DNA from: Agelaius tricolor
Lineage: Eukaryota; Chordata; Aves; Passeriformes; Icteridae
Assembly: GCA_023055355.1 (NCBI GenBank)
Contig: JALJCS010000002.1
Span: forward strand, 77,395,001 to 77,459,000
Direction of reading: 5' to 3'
DNA: 64,000 nucleotides
The notes under the pieces were generated by a model. The model saw only the letters and a list, made by a program, of their open reading frames with translations. It was not told the DNA's origin and did no database searches. This document shows positions 11,272 through 23,761 of the stretch, piece by piece. The translations under genes and the position numbers were made by a program. How positions within the stretch are numbered: position 1 is the first letter of the stretch; each line of letters opens with the position of its first letter.

Positions 11272-12069
11272 AGATGCCAAAACTAAGCTCACAGACCTTG
11301 CAAAAGCTGGGGAAAAAGTCAAGAAGGAAGAGACAACTTGGAGGGGAAGATTTAAAAGACATGGCATGGATGCTTCAAAAGAAGAAAAAAAAAAAGGAAA
11401 AAATCTTTCCCAAAGTCCAAGCCATCAAAAGGCATGGCATGTCATCAAGTGCAGGGACATGCACCAAAGATTCCTCTCTTGGTCCCCATTGAAATCGCAA
11501 GATTCCGTTTCCCTTCCCGAAAGGAAATTTCATTTCAGGAAGGGAAACGGAATCTTGTGACCCTGGAAAGAAAGGCTTCCAAAGCCTCGGGAAAGGAGAT
11601 AGGATCCAATGAAATGCGAGTGAAAAAAGCGGCAAAAAAGCCAGAAAATGGGGACTTGTCGTGTCTTCCAGAAAAGGTCTGTGAGGAAAAGAGCTGCATT
11701 GCAAAGCACCAAAAGATGCCAAAAGTAAGCTCAGAGATGTTGCAAAAGCTGGGGAAAAAGTCAAGGAGGAAGACACAACTTGGGAAAATATGGGGTCACA
11801 TGGTATGAACACTTGAAAGTATCTAATATAAAAAAAAAAAAAATCTTCCCCATATGCCAGTAAGTGCAGGCACATGAGCAAAGCTTGCCCAAATTGATCC
11901 CTGCTGAAGGCTAAAAGAGAAAAGAAGGACTTAGAAACAGGCTGGAACGGAGATATCATCAAAGGAATTGCAATTGGAGGAGAAAAAAAAGAAAAGTGGG
12001 AAATTTGGGCAATTTAGTGACTAGAAGAAAATGGACCGGGATTATATCAGAGCAGTGCAAAAAACCAAA
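11272..12069 (+). repeat. AB unit lacking C, with altered hairpin (798 bp)
   Basis: It corresponds to the AB unit at 3949-4750 and is 4 bp shorter because of the altered hairpin. The junction to the next A is again seamless. Confidence 0.9.
11496..11559. repeat. Rewritten hairpin: right arm converted to match left arm
   Basis: The left arm (11496-11517) is canonical. The right arm (11538-11559) has gained the G that pairs with the extra C of the left arm (aggaagggaaacgg) and has lost the inner ctttcgg. The result is a 22-bp stem with one mismatch (cttgtg) and a 20-nt loop, 4 bp shorter overall than the canonical form. Confidence 0.9.
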
Positions 12070-12293
12070 AGATGCCAAAACTAAGCTCACAGACCTTGCA
12101 AAAGCTGGGGAAAAAGTCAAGAAGGAAGAGACAACTTGGAGGGGAAGATTTAAAAGACATGGCATGGATGCTTCAAAAGAAGAAAAAAAAAAAGGAAAAA
12201 ATCTTTCCCAAAGTCCAAGCCATCAAAAGGCATGGCATGTCATCAAGTGCAGGGACATGCACCAAAGATTCCTCTCTTGGTCGCCATTGAAAT

Positions 12294-12360
12294 CGCAAGA
12301 TTCCGTTTCCTTCCCGAAAGGAAATGAAATTTCCTTTCGGGAAGGAAACGGAATCTTGCG
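12294..12360. repeat. Rewritten hairpin: left arm and loop converted, perfect 32-bp stem
   Basis: Arms 12294-12325 and 12329-12360 are exact reverse complements. The extra C of the canonical left arm is gone and the loop reads gaa, the complement of the usual ttc. The left arm plus loop equals the reverse complement of the canonical loop plus right arm. Confidence 0.93.
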
Positions 12361-15300
12361 ACCCTGGAAAGAAAGGCTTCCAAAGCCTCGGGAAAGGAGA
12401 TAGGATCAAATGAAATGCGAGTGAAAAAAGAGGAAAAAAACCCAGAAAATGGGCACTTGTCGTGTCTTCCAGAAAAGGTCTGTGAGGAAAAGAGCTGCAT
12501 TGCAAAGCACCAAAAGATGCCAAAAGTAAGCTCAGAGATGTTGCAAAAGCTGGGGAAAAAGTCAAGGAGGAAGACACAACTTGGGAAAATATGGGGGACA
12601 TGGTATGAACACTTGAAAATATCTAAAATCAAAAAAAAAAAAAATCTTCCCCATATGCCAGTAAGTGCAGGCACATGAGCAAAGCTTGCCCAAATTGATC
12701 CCTGCTGAAGGCTAAAAGAGAAAAGAAGGACTTACAAACAGGCTGGAACGGAGATATCATCAAAGGAATTGCAATTGGAGGAGAAAAAAAAGAAAAGTGG
12801 GAAATTTGGGCAATTTAGTGACTAGAAGAAAATGGACCGGGATTATATCAGAGCAGCGCAAAAAACCAAAAGATGCCAAAATTAAGCCCACAGATGTTGC
12901 AGAAGCCAGGGAAAATGTCAAGGAAGAAGAGAAATCTTGGAGAGGAAGATATGAGGGACATGGTATGAACACTTGAAAAAATCTAAAATCAAAAAAAAAA
13001 AAATCTTCCCCATATGCCAGTAAGTGCAGGCACATGTGCAAAGCTTGAAGAAATTCATCCCCGCTGAAGGCTAAAAGAGAAAAGAAGGACTTAGAAACAG
13101 GCTGGAACGGAGATATCATCAAAGGAATTGCAATTGGAGGAGAAAAAAAAGAAAAGTGGGAAATTTGGGCAATTTAGTGACTAGAAGAAAATGGACCGGG
13201 ATTATATCAGAGCAGTGCAAAAAACCAAAAGATGCCAAAACTAAGCTCACAGACCTTGCAAAAGCTGGGGAAAAAGTCAAGAAGGAAGAGACAACTTGGA
13301 GGGGAAGATTTAAAAGACATGGCATGGATGCTTCAAAAGAAGAAAAAAAAAAAGGAAAAAATCTTCCCCAAAGTCCAAGCCATCAAAAGGCATGGCATGT
13401 CATCAAGTGCAGGGACATGCACCAAAGATTCCTCTCTTGGTCCCCATTGAAATCGCAAGATTCCGTTTCCCTTCCCGAAAGGAAATTTCATTTCCTTTCG
13501 GGAAGGAAACGGAATCTTGCGACCCTGGAAAGAAAGGCTTCCAAAGCCTCGGGAAAGGAGATAGGATCCAATGAAATGCGAGTGAAAAAAGCGGCAAAAA
13601 AGGCAGAAAATTGGGACTTGTCGTGTCTTCCAGAAAAGGTCTGTGAGGAAAAGAGCTGCATTGCAAAGCACCAAAAGATGCCAAAAGTAAGCTCAGAGAT
13701 GTTGCAAAAGCTGGGGAAAAAGTCAAGGAGGAAGACACAACTTGGGAAAATATGGGGTCACATGGTATGAACACTTGAAAGTATCTAATATAAAAAAAAA
13801 AAAAATCTTCCCCATATGCCAGTAAGTGCAGGCACATGAGCAAAGCTTGCCCAAATTGATCCCTGCTGAAGGCTAAAAGAGAAAAGAAGGACTTAGAAAC
13901 AGGCTGGAACGGAGATATCATCAAAGGAATTGCAATTGGAGGAGAAAAAAAAGAAAAGTGGGAAATTTGGGCAATTTAGTGACTAGAAGAAAATGGACCG
14001 GGATTATATCAGAGCAGTGCAAAAAACCAAAAGATGCCAAATTTAAGCCCACAGATGTTGCAAAAGCCAGGGAAAATGTCAAGGAAAAAGAGAAATCTTG
14101 GAGAGGAAGATATGAGGGACATGGGATGAACACTTGAAAAAATCTAAAATCAAAAAAAAAAAATCTTCCCCATATGCCAGTAAGTGCAGGCACATGTGCA
14201 AAGCTTGCCCAAATTGATCCCCGCTGAAGGCTAAAAGAGAAAAGAAGGACTTACAAACAGGCTGGAACGGAGATATCATCAAAGGAATTGCAATTGGAGG
14301 AGAAAAAAAAGAAAAGTGGGAAATTTGGGCAATTTAGTGACTAGAAGAAAATGGACCGGGATTCTATCAGAGCAGTGCAAAAAACCAAAAGATGCCAAAA
14401 CTAAGCTCACAGACCTTGCAAAAGCTGGGGAAAAAGTCAAGAAGGAAGAGACAACTTGGAGGGGAAGATTTAAAAGACATGGCATGGATGCTTCAAAAGA
14501 AGAAAAAAAAAAAGAAAAAAATCTTCCCCAAAGTCCAAGCCATCAAAAGGCATGGCATGTCATCAAGTGCAGGGACATGCACCAAAGATTCCTCTCTTGG
14601 TCGCCATTGAAATCGCAAGATTCCGTTTCCCTTCCCGAAAGGAAATTTCATTTCCTTTCGGGAAGGAAACGGAATCTTGCGACCCTGGAAAGAAAGGCTT
14701 CCAAAGCCTCGGGAAAGGAGATAGGATCCAATGAAATGCGAGTGAAAAAAGAGGCAAAAAAGCCAGAAAATGGGGACTTGTCGTGTCTTCCAGAAAAGGT
14801 CTGTGAGGAAAAGAGCTGCATTGCAAAGCACCAAAAGATGCCAAAAGTAAGCTCAGAGATGTTGCAAAAGCTGGGGAAAAAGTCAAGGAGGAAGACACAA
14901 CTTGGGAAAATATGGGGTCACATGGTATGAACACTTGAAAGTATCTAATATATAAAAAAAAAAAATCTTCCCCATATGCCAGTAAGTGCAGGCACATGAG
15001 CAAAGCTTGCCCAAATTGATCCCTGCTGAAGGCTAAAAGAGAAAAGAAGGACTTACAAACAGGCTGGAACGGAGATATCATCAAAGGAATTGCAATTGGA
15101 GGAGAAAAAAAAGAAAAGTGGGAAATTTGGGCAATTTAGTGACTAGAAGAAAATGGACCGGGATTATATCAGAGCAGCGCAAAAAACCAAAAGATGCCAA
15201 ATTTAAGCCCACAGATGTTGCAGAAGCCGGGGAAAATGTCAAGGAAGAAGAGAAATCTTGGAGAGGAAGATATGAGGGACATGGTATGAACACTTGAAAA

Positions 15301-17871
15301 AATCTAAAATAAAAAAAAAAAAAATCTTCCCCATATGCCAGTAAGTGCAGGCACATGTGCAAAGCTTGCAGAAATTCATCCCCGCTGAAGGCTAAAAGAG
15401 AAAAGAAGGACTTAGAAACAGGCTGGAACGGAGATATCATCAAAGGAATTGCAATTGGAGGAGAAAAAAAAGAAAAGTGGGAAATTTGGGCAATTTAGTG
15501 ACTAGAAGAAAATGGACCGGGATTATATCAGAGCAGTGCAAAAAACCAAAAGATGCCAAAACTAAGCTCACAGACCTTGCAAAAGCTGGGGAAAAAGTCA
15601 AGAAGGAAGAGACAACTTGGAGGGGAAGATTTAAAAGACATGGCATGGATGCTTCAAAAGAAGAAAAAAAAAAAGGAAAAAATCTTCCCCAAAGTCCAAG
15701 CCATCAAAAGGCATGGCATGTCATCAAGTGCAGGGACATGCACCAAAGATTCCTCTCTTGGTCCCCATTGAAATCGCAAGATTCCGTTTCCCTTCCCGTA
15801 AGGAAATTTCATTTCCTTTCGGGAAGGAAACGGAATCTTGCGACCCTGGAAAGAAAGGCTTCCAAAGCCTCGGGAAAGGAGATAGGATCCAATGAAATGC
15901 GAGTGAAAAAAGCGGCAAAAAAGCCAGAAAATGGGGACTTGTCGTGTCTTCCAGAAAAGGTCTGTGAGGAAAAGAGCTGCATTGCAAAGCACCAAAAGAT
16001 GCCAAAAGTAAGCTCAGAGATGTTGCAAAAGCTGGGGAAAAAGTCAAGGAGGAAGACACAACTTGGGAAAATATGGGGTCACATGGTATGAACACTTGAA
16101 AGTATCTAATATATAAAAAAAAAAAATCTTCCCCATATGCCAGTAAGTGCAGGCACATGAGCAAAGCTTGCCCAAATTGATCCCTGCTGAAGGCTAAAAG
16201 AGAAAAGAAGGACTTAGAAACAGGCTGGAACGGAGATATCATCAAAGGAATTGCAATTGGAGGAGAAAAAAAAGAAAAGTGGGAAATTTGGGCAATTTAG
16301 TGACTAGAAGAAAATGGACCGGGATTATATCAGAGCAGCGCAAAAAACCAAAAGATGCCAAAATTAAGCCCACAGATGTTGCAGAAGCCGGGGAAAATGT
16401 CAAGGAAGAAGAGAAATCTTGGAGAGGAAGATATGAGGGACATGGTATGAACACTTGAAAAAATCTAAAATCAAAAAAAAAAAATCTTCCCCATATGCCA
16501 GTAAGTGCAGGCACATGTGCAAAGCTTGCCCAAATTGATCCCCGCTGAAGGCTAAAAGAGAAAAGAAGGACTTACAAACAGGCTGGAACGGAGATATCAT
16601 CAAAGGAATTGCAATTGGAGGAGAAAAAAAAGAAAAGTGGGAAATTTGGGCAATTTAGTGACTAGAAGAAAATGGACCGGGATTATATCCGAGCAGTGCA
16701 AAAAACCAAAAGATGCCAAAACTAAGCTCACAGACCTTGCAAAAGCTGGGGAAAAAGTCAAGAAGGAAGAGACAACTTGGAGGGGAAGATTTAAAAGACA
16801 TGGCATGGATGCTTCAAAAGAAGAAAAAAAAAAAGAAAAAAATCTTCCCCAAAGTCCAAGCCATCAAAAGGCATGGCATGTCATCAAGTGCAGGGACATG
16901 CACCAAAGATTCCTCTCTTGGTCGCCATTGAAATCGCAAGATTCCGTTTCCCTTCCCGAAAGGAAATTTCATTTCCTTTCGGGAAGGAAACGGAATCTTG
17001 CGACCCTGGAAAGAAAGGCTTCCAAAGCCTCGGGAAAGGAGATAGGATCCAATGAAATGCGAGTGAAAAAAGAGGCAAAAAAGCCAGAAAATGGGGACTT
17101 GTCGTGTCTTCCAGAAAAGGTCTGTGAGGAAAAGAGCTGCATTGCAAAGCACCAAAAGATGCCAAAAGTAAGCTCAGAGATGTTGCAAAAGCTGGGGAAA
17201 AAGTCAAGGAGGAAGACACAACTTGGGAAAATATGGGGTCACATGGTATGAACACTTGAAAGTATCTAATATATAAAAAAAAAAAATCTTCCCCATATGC
17301 CAGTAAGTGCAGGCACATGAGCAAAGCTTGCCCAAATTGATCCCTGCTGAAGGCTAAAAGAGAAAAGAAGGACTTACAAACAGGCTGGAACGGAGATATC
17401 ATCAAAGGAATTGCAATTGGAGGAGAAAAAAAAGAAAAGTGGGAAATTTGGGCAATTTAGTGACTAGAAGAAAATGGACCGGGATTATATCAGAGCAGCG
17501 CAAAAAACCAAAAGATGCCAAATTTAAGCCCACAGATGTTGCAGAAGCCGGGGAAAATGTCAAGGAAGAAGAGAAATCTTGGAGAGGAAGATATGAGGGA
17601 CATGGTATGAACACTTGAAAAAATCTAAAATCAAAAAAAAAAAAATCTTCCCCATATGCCAGTAAGTGCAGGCACATGTGCAAAGCTTGCAGAAATTGAT
17701 CCCCGCTGAAGGCTAAAAGAGAAAAGAAGGACTTAGAAACAGGCTGGAACGGAGATATCATCAAAGGAATTGCAATTGGAGGAGAAAAAAAAGAAAAGTG
17801 GGAAATTTGGGCAATTTAGTGACTAGAAGAAAATGGACCGGGATTATATCAGAGCAGTGCAAAAAACCAAA

Positions 17872-20800
17872 AGATGCCAAAACTAAGCTCACAGACCTTG
17901 CAAAAGCTGGGGAAAAAGTCAAGAAGGAAGAGACAACTTGGAGGGGAAGATTTAAAAGACATGGCATGGATGCTTCAAAAGAAGAAAAAAAAAAAGGAAA
18001 AAATCTTCCCCAAAGTCCAAGCCATCAAAAGGCATGGCATGTCATCAAGTGCAGGGACATGCACCAAAGATTCCTCTCTTGGTCCCCATTGAAATCGCAA
18101 GATTCCGTTTCCCTTCCCGTAAGGAAATTTCATTTCCTTTCGGGAAGGAAACGGAATCTTGCGACCCTGGAAAGAAAGGCTTCCAAAGCCTCGGGAAAGG
18201 AGATAGGATCCAATGAAATGCGAGTGAAAAAAGCGGCAAAAAAGCCAGAAAATGGGGACTTGTCGTGTCTTCCAGAAAAGGTCTGTGAGGAAAAGAGCTG
18301 CATTGCAAAGCACCAAAAGATGCCAAAAGTAAGCTCAGAGATGTTGCAAAAGCTGGGGAAAAAGTCAAGGAGGAAGACACAACTTGGGAAAATATGGGGT
18401 CACATGGTATGAACACTTGAAAGTATCTAATATAAAAAAAAAAAAAATCTTCCCCATATGCCAGTAAGTGCAGGCACATGAGCAAAGCTTGCCCAAATTG
18501 ATCCCTGCTGAAGGCTAAAAGAGAAAAGAAGGACTTAGAAACAGGCTGGAATGGAGATATCATCAAAGGAATTGCAATTGGAGGAGAAAAAAAAGAAAAG
18601 TGGGAAATTTGGGCAATTTAGTGACTAGAAGAAAATGGACCGGGATTATATCAGAGCAGTGCAAAAAACCAAAAGATGCCAAATTTAAGCCCACAGATGT
18701 TGCAAAAGCCAGGGAAAATGTCAAGGAAAAAGAGAAATCTTGGAGAGGAAGATATGAGGGACATGGGATGAACACTTGAAAAAATCTAAAATCAAAAAAA
18801 AAAAATCTTCCCCATATGCCAGTAAGTGCAGGCACATGTGCAAAGCTTGCCCAAATTGATCCCCGCTGAAGGCTAAAAGAGAAAAGAAGGACTTACAAAC
18901 AGGCTGGAACGGAGATATCATCAAAGGAATTGCAATTGGAGGAGAAAAAAAAGAAAAGTGGGAAATTTGGGCAATTTAGTGACTAGAAGAAAATGGACCG
19001 GGATTATATCAGAGCAGTGCAAAAAACCAAAAGATGCCAAAACTAAGCTCACAGACCTTGCAAAAGCTGGGGAAAAAGTCAAGAAGGAAGAGACAACTTG
19101 GAGGGGAAGATTTAAAAGACATGGCATGGATGCTTCAAAAGAAGAAAAAAAAAAAGAAAAAAATCTTTCCCAAAGTCCAAGCCATCAAAAGGCATGGCAT
19201 GTCATCAAGTGCAGGGACATGCACCAAAGATTCCTCTCTTGGTCGCCATTGAAATCGCAAGATTCCGTTTCCCTTCCCGAAAGGAAATTTCATTTCCTTT
19301 CGGGAAGGAAACGGAATCTTGCGACCCTGGAAAGAAAGGCTTCCAAAGCCTCGGGAAAGGAGATAGGATCCAATGAAATGCGAGTGAAAAAAGAGGCAAA
19401 AAAGCCAGAAAATGGGGACTTGTCGTGTCTTCCAGAAAAGGTCTGTGAGGAAAAGAGCTGCATTGCAAAGCACCAAAAGATGCCAAAAGTAAGCTCAGAG
19501 ATGTTGCAAAAGCTGGGGAAAAAGTCAAGGAGGAAGACACAACTTGGGAAAATATGGGGTCACATGGTATGAACACTTGAAAGTATCTAATATATAAAAA
19601 AAAAAAATCTTCCCCATATGCCAGTAAGTGCAGGCACATGAGCAAAGCTTGCCCAAATTGATCCCTGCTGAAGGCTAAAAGAGAAAAGAAGGACTTACAA
19701 ACAGGCTGGAACGGAGATATCATCAAAGGAATTGCAATTGGAGGAGAAAAAAAAGAAAAGTGGGAAATTTGGGCAATTTAGTGACTAGAAGAAAATGGAC
19801 CGGGATTATATCAGAGCAGCGCAAAAAACCAAAAGATGCCAAAATTAAGCCCACAGATGTTGCAGAAGCCGGGGAAAATGTCAAGGAAGAAGAGAAATCT
19901 TGGAGAGGAAGATATGAGGGACATGGTATGAACACTTGAAAAAATCTAAAATCAAAAAAAAAAAAATCTTCCCCATATGCCAGTAAGTGCAGGCACATGT
20001 GCAAAGCTTGCAGAAATTCATCCCCGCTGAAGGCTAAAAGAGAAAAGAAGGACTTACAAACAGGCTGGAACGGAGATATCATCAAAGGAATTGCAATTGG
20101 AGGAGAAAAAAAAGAAAAGTGGGAAATTTGGGCAATTTAGTGACTAGAAGAAAATGGACCGGGATTATATCAGAGCAGTGCAAAAAACCAAAAGATGCCA
20201 AAATTAAGCCCACAGATGTTGCAAAAGCCGGGGAAAAAGTCAAGAAGGAAGACACAACTTGGAGGGGAAGATTTAAAAGACATGGCATGGATGCTTCAAA
20301 AGAAGAAAAAAAAAAAGGAAAAAATCTTTCCCAAAGTCCAAGCCATCAAAAGGCATGGCATGTCATCAAGTGCAGGGACATGCACCATAGATTCCTCTCT
20401 TGGTCCCCATTGAAATCGCAAGATTCCGTTTCCCTTCCCGAAAGGAAATTTCATTTCCTTTCGGGAAGGAAACGGAATCTTGCGACCCTGGAAAGAAAGG
20501 CTTCCAAAGCCTCGGGAAAGGAGATAGGATCCAATGAAATGCGAGTGAAAAAAGCGGCAAAAAAGCCAGAAAATGGGGACTTGTCGTGTCTTCCAGAAAA
20601 GGTCTGTGAGGAAAAGAGCTGCATTGCAAAGCACCAAAAGATGCCAAAAGTAAGCTCAGAGATGTTGCAAAAGCTGGGGAAAAAGTCAAGGAGGAAGACA
20701 CAACTTGGGAAAATATGGGGTCACATGGTATGAACACTTGAAAGTATCTAATATAAAAAAAAAAAAAATCTTCCCCATATGCCAGTAAGTGCAGGCACAT

Positions 20801-22513
20801 GAGCAAAGCTTGCCCAAATTGATCCCTGCTGAAGGCTAAAAGAGAAAAGAAGGACTTAGAAACAGGCTGGAACGGAGATATCATCAAAGGAATTGCAATT
20901 GGAGGAGAAAAAAAAGAAAAGTGGGAAATTTGGGCAATTTAGTGACTAGAAGAAAATGGACCGGGATTATATCAGAGCAGTGCAAAAAACCAAAAGATGC
21001 CAAAATTAAGCCCACAGATGTTGCAAAAGCCAGGGAAAATGTCAAGGAAAAAGAGAAATCTTGGAGAGGAAGATATGAGGGACATGGGATGAACACTTGA
21101 AAAAATCTAAAATCAAAAAAAAAAAATCTTCCCCATATGCCAGTAAGTGCAGGCACATGTGCAAAGCTTGCCCAAATTGATCCCCGCTGAAGGCTAAAAG
21201 AGAAAAGAAGGACTTACAAACAGGCTGGAACGGAGATATCATCAAAGGAATTGCAATTGGAGGAGAAAAAAAAGAAAAGTGGGAAATTTGGGCAATTTAG
21301 TGACTAGAAGAAAATGGACCGGGATTATATCAGAGCAGTGCAAAAAACCAAAAGATGCCAAAACTAAGCTCACAGACCTTGCAAAAGCTGGGGAAAAAGT
21401 CAAGAAGGAAGAGACAACTTGGAGGGGAAGATTTAAAAGACATGGCATGGATGCTTCAAAAGAAGAAAAAAAAAAAGAAAAAAATCTTTCCCAAAGTCCA
21501 AGCCATCAAAAGGCATGGCATGTCATCAAGTGCAGGGACATGCACCAAAGATTCCTCTCTTGGTCGCCATTGAAATCGCAAGATTCCGTTTCCCTTCCCG
21601 AAAGGAAATTTCATTTCCTTTCGGGAAGGAAACGGAATCTTGCGACCCTGGAAAGAAAGGCTTCCAAAGCCTCGGGAAAGGAGATAGGATCCAATGAAAT
21701 GCGAGTGAAAAAAGAGGCAAAAAAGCCAGAAAATGGGGACTTGTCGTGTCTTCCAGAAAAGGTCTGTGAGGAAAAGAGCTGCATTGCAAAGCACCAAAAG
21801 ATGCCAAAAGTAAGCTCAGAGATGTTGCAAAAGCTGGGGAAAAAGTCAAGGAGGAAGACACAACTTGGGAAAATATGGGGTCACATGGTATGAACACTTG
21901 AAAGTATCTAATATATAAAAAAAAAAAATCTTCCCCATATGCCAGTAAGTGCAGGCACATGAGCAAAGCTTGCCCAAATTGATCCCTGCTGAAGGCTAAA
22001 AGAGAAAAGAAGGACTTACAAACAGGCTGGAACGGAGATATCATCAAAGGAATTGCAATTGGAGGAGAAAAAAAAGAAAAGTGGGAAATTTGGGCAATTT
22101 AGTGACTAGAAGAAAATGGACCGGGATTATATCAGAGCAGCGCAAAAAACCAAAAGATGCCAAAATTAAGCCCACAGATGTTGCAGAAGCCGGGGAAAAT
22201 GTCAAGGAAGAAGAGAAATCTTGGAGAGGAAGATATGAGGGACATGGTATGAACACTTGAAAAAATCTAAAATCAAAAAAAAAAAAATCTTCCCCATATG
22301 CCAGTAAGTGCAGGCACATGTGCAAAGCTTGCAGAAATTCATCCCCGCTGAAGGCTAAAAGAGAAAAGAAGGACTTACAAACAGGCTGGAACGGAGATAT
22401 CATCAAAGGAATTGCAATTGGAGGAGAAAAAAAAGAAAAGTGGGAAATTTGGGCAATTTAGTGACTAGAAGAAAATGGACCGGGATTATATCAGAGCAGT
22501 GCAAAAAACCAAA
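17872..22513 (+). repeat. Two 2.32-kb dimers (four ABC trimers)
   Basis: Trimers start at 17872, 19032, 20193 and 21353. The A subunits alternate between ggtccccattg and ggtcgccattg and between aaaaggaaaaaatc and aaaagaaaaaaatc at the poly(A) tract. C subunits alternate between the two classes. The same alternation runs through block I, so the 2.32-kb dimer is older than, or was carried along by, the 7.3-kb duplication. Confidence 0.85.
20193..20638 (+). repeat. C/A hybrid monomer (A position)
   Basis: It begins like C (aaaattaagcccacagatg, agccgggg) and switches to A sequence at about 45-65 bp (agtcaagaaggaagacac, then the hairpin). It also has the private caccatagattcc variant. It follows a complete ABC trimer, so the hybrid can spread without the loss of C. 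Confidence 0.85.
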
Positions 22514-23315
22514 AGATGCCAAAACTAAGCTCACAGACCTTGCAAAAGCTGGGGAAAAAGTCAAGAAGGAAGAGACAACTTGGAGGGGAAGATTTAAAAG
22601 ACATGGCATGGATGCTTCAAAAGAAGAAAAAAAAAAAGGAAAAAATCTTCCCCAAAGTCCAAGCCATCAAAAGGCATGGCATGTCATCAAGTGCAGGGAC
22701 ATGCACCAAAGATTCCTCTCTTGGTCCCCATTGAAATCGCAAGATTCCGTTTCCCTTCCCGAAAGGAAATTTCATTTCCTTTCGGGAAGGAAACGGAATC
22801 TTGCGACCCTGGAAAGAAAGGCTTCCAAAGCCTCGGGAAAGGAGATAGGATCCAATGAAATGCGAGTGAAAAAAGCGGCAAAAAAGCCAGAAAATGGGGA
22901 CTTGTCGTGTCTTCCAGAAATGGTCTGTGAGGAAAAGAGTTGCATTGCAAAGGAGCAAAAGATGCCAAAAGTAAGCTCAGAGATGTTGCAAAAGCTGGGG
23001 AAAAAGTCAAGGAGGAAGACACAACTTGGGAAAATATGGGGGACATGGTATGAACACTTGAAAATATCTAAAATCAAAAAAAAAAAAAATCTTCCCCATA
23101 TGCCAGTAAGTGCAGGCACATGAGCAAAGCTTGCCCAAATTGATCCCTGCTGAAGGCTAAAAGAGAAAAGAAGGACTTAGAAACAGGCTGGAATGGAGAT
23201 ATCATCAAAGGAATTGCAATTGGAGGAGAAAAAAAAGAAAAGTGGGAAATTTGGGCAATTTAGTGACTAGAAGAAAATGGACCGGGATTATATCAGAGCA
23301 GTGCAAAAAACCAAA
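22514..23315 (+). repeat. AB unit lacking C (802 bp), followed by a hybrid
   Basis: B here has the gggggacatgg form and the A end carries aagagttgcattgcaaaggagc, variants that recur in later C-less units. The next monomer, at 23316, is a C/A hybrid, placing the crossover inside the next monomer and not at its edge. Confidence 0.9.
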
Positions 23316-23761
23316 AGATGCCAAAATTAAGCCCACAGATGTTGCAAAAGCCGGGGAAAAAGTCAAGAAGGAAGACACAACTTGGAGGGGAAGATTTAAA
23401 AGACATGGCATGGATGCTTCAAAAGAAGAAAAAAAAAAAGGAAAAAATCTTTCCCAAAGTCCAAGCCATCAAAAGGCATGGCATGTCATCAAGTGCAGGG
23501 ACATGCACCATAGATTCCTCTCTTGGTCCCCATTGAAATCGCAAGATTCCGTTTCCCTTCCCGAAAGGAAATTTCATTTCCTTTCGGGAAGGAAACGGAA
23601 TCTTGCGACCCTGGAAAGAAAGGCTTCCAAAGCCTCGGGAAAGGAGATAGGATCCAATGAAATGCGAGTGAAAAAAGCGGCAAAAAAGCCAGAAAATGGG
23701 GACTTGTCGTGTCTTCCAGAAAAGGTCTGTGAGGAAAAGAGCTGCATTGCAAAGCACCAAA
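23316..23761 (+). repeat. C/A hybrid monomer at a C-deletion junction
   Basis: The first roughly 50 bp are C (aattaagcccacagatg, agccgggg) and the rest is A including the hairpin. It directly follows B. An unequal crossover between a C and the following A at equivalent positions would remove one monomer length (about 358 bp) and leave exactly this structure. Confidence 0.88.

Larger units (their letters stand above)
10555..17871 (+). repeat. 7.3-kb higher-order block I, copy 2
   Basis: It has the same subunit order as 3232-10554 and is 7317 bp long. Differences from copy 1 include the two rewritten hairpins at 11496-11559 and 12294-12360 and single-base changes such as atgggatgaac at about 14122. 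After its end the array continues with ABC trimers and not with another CC pair, so only two copies of this block are present. Confidence 0.9.
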
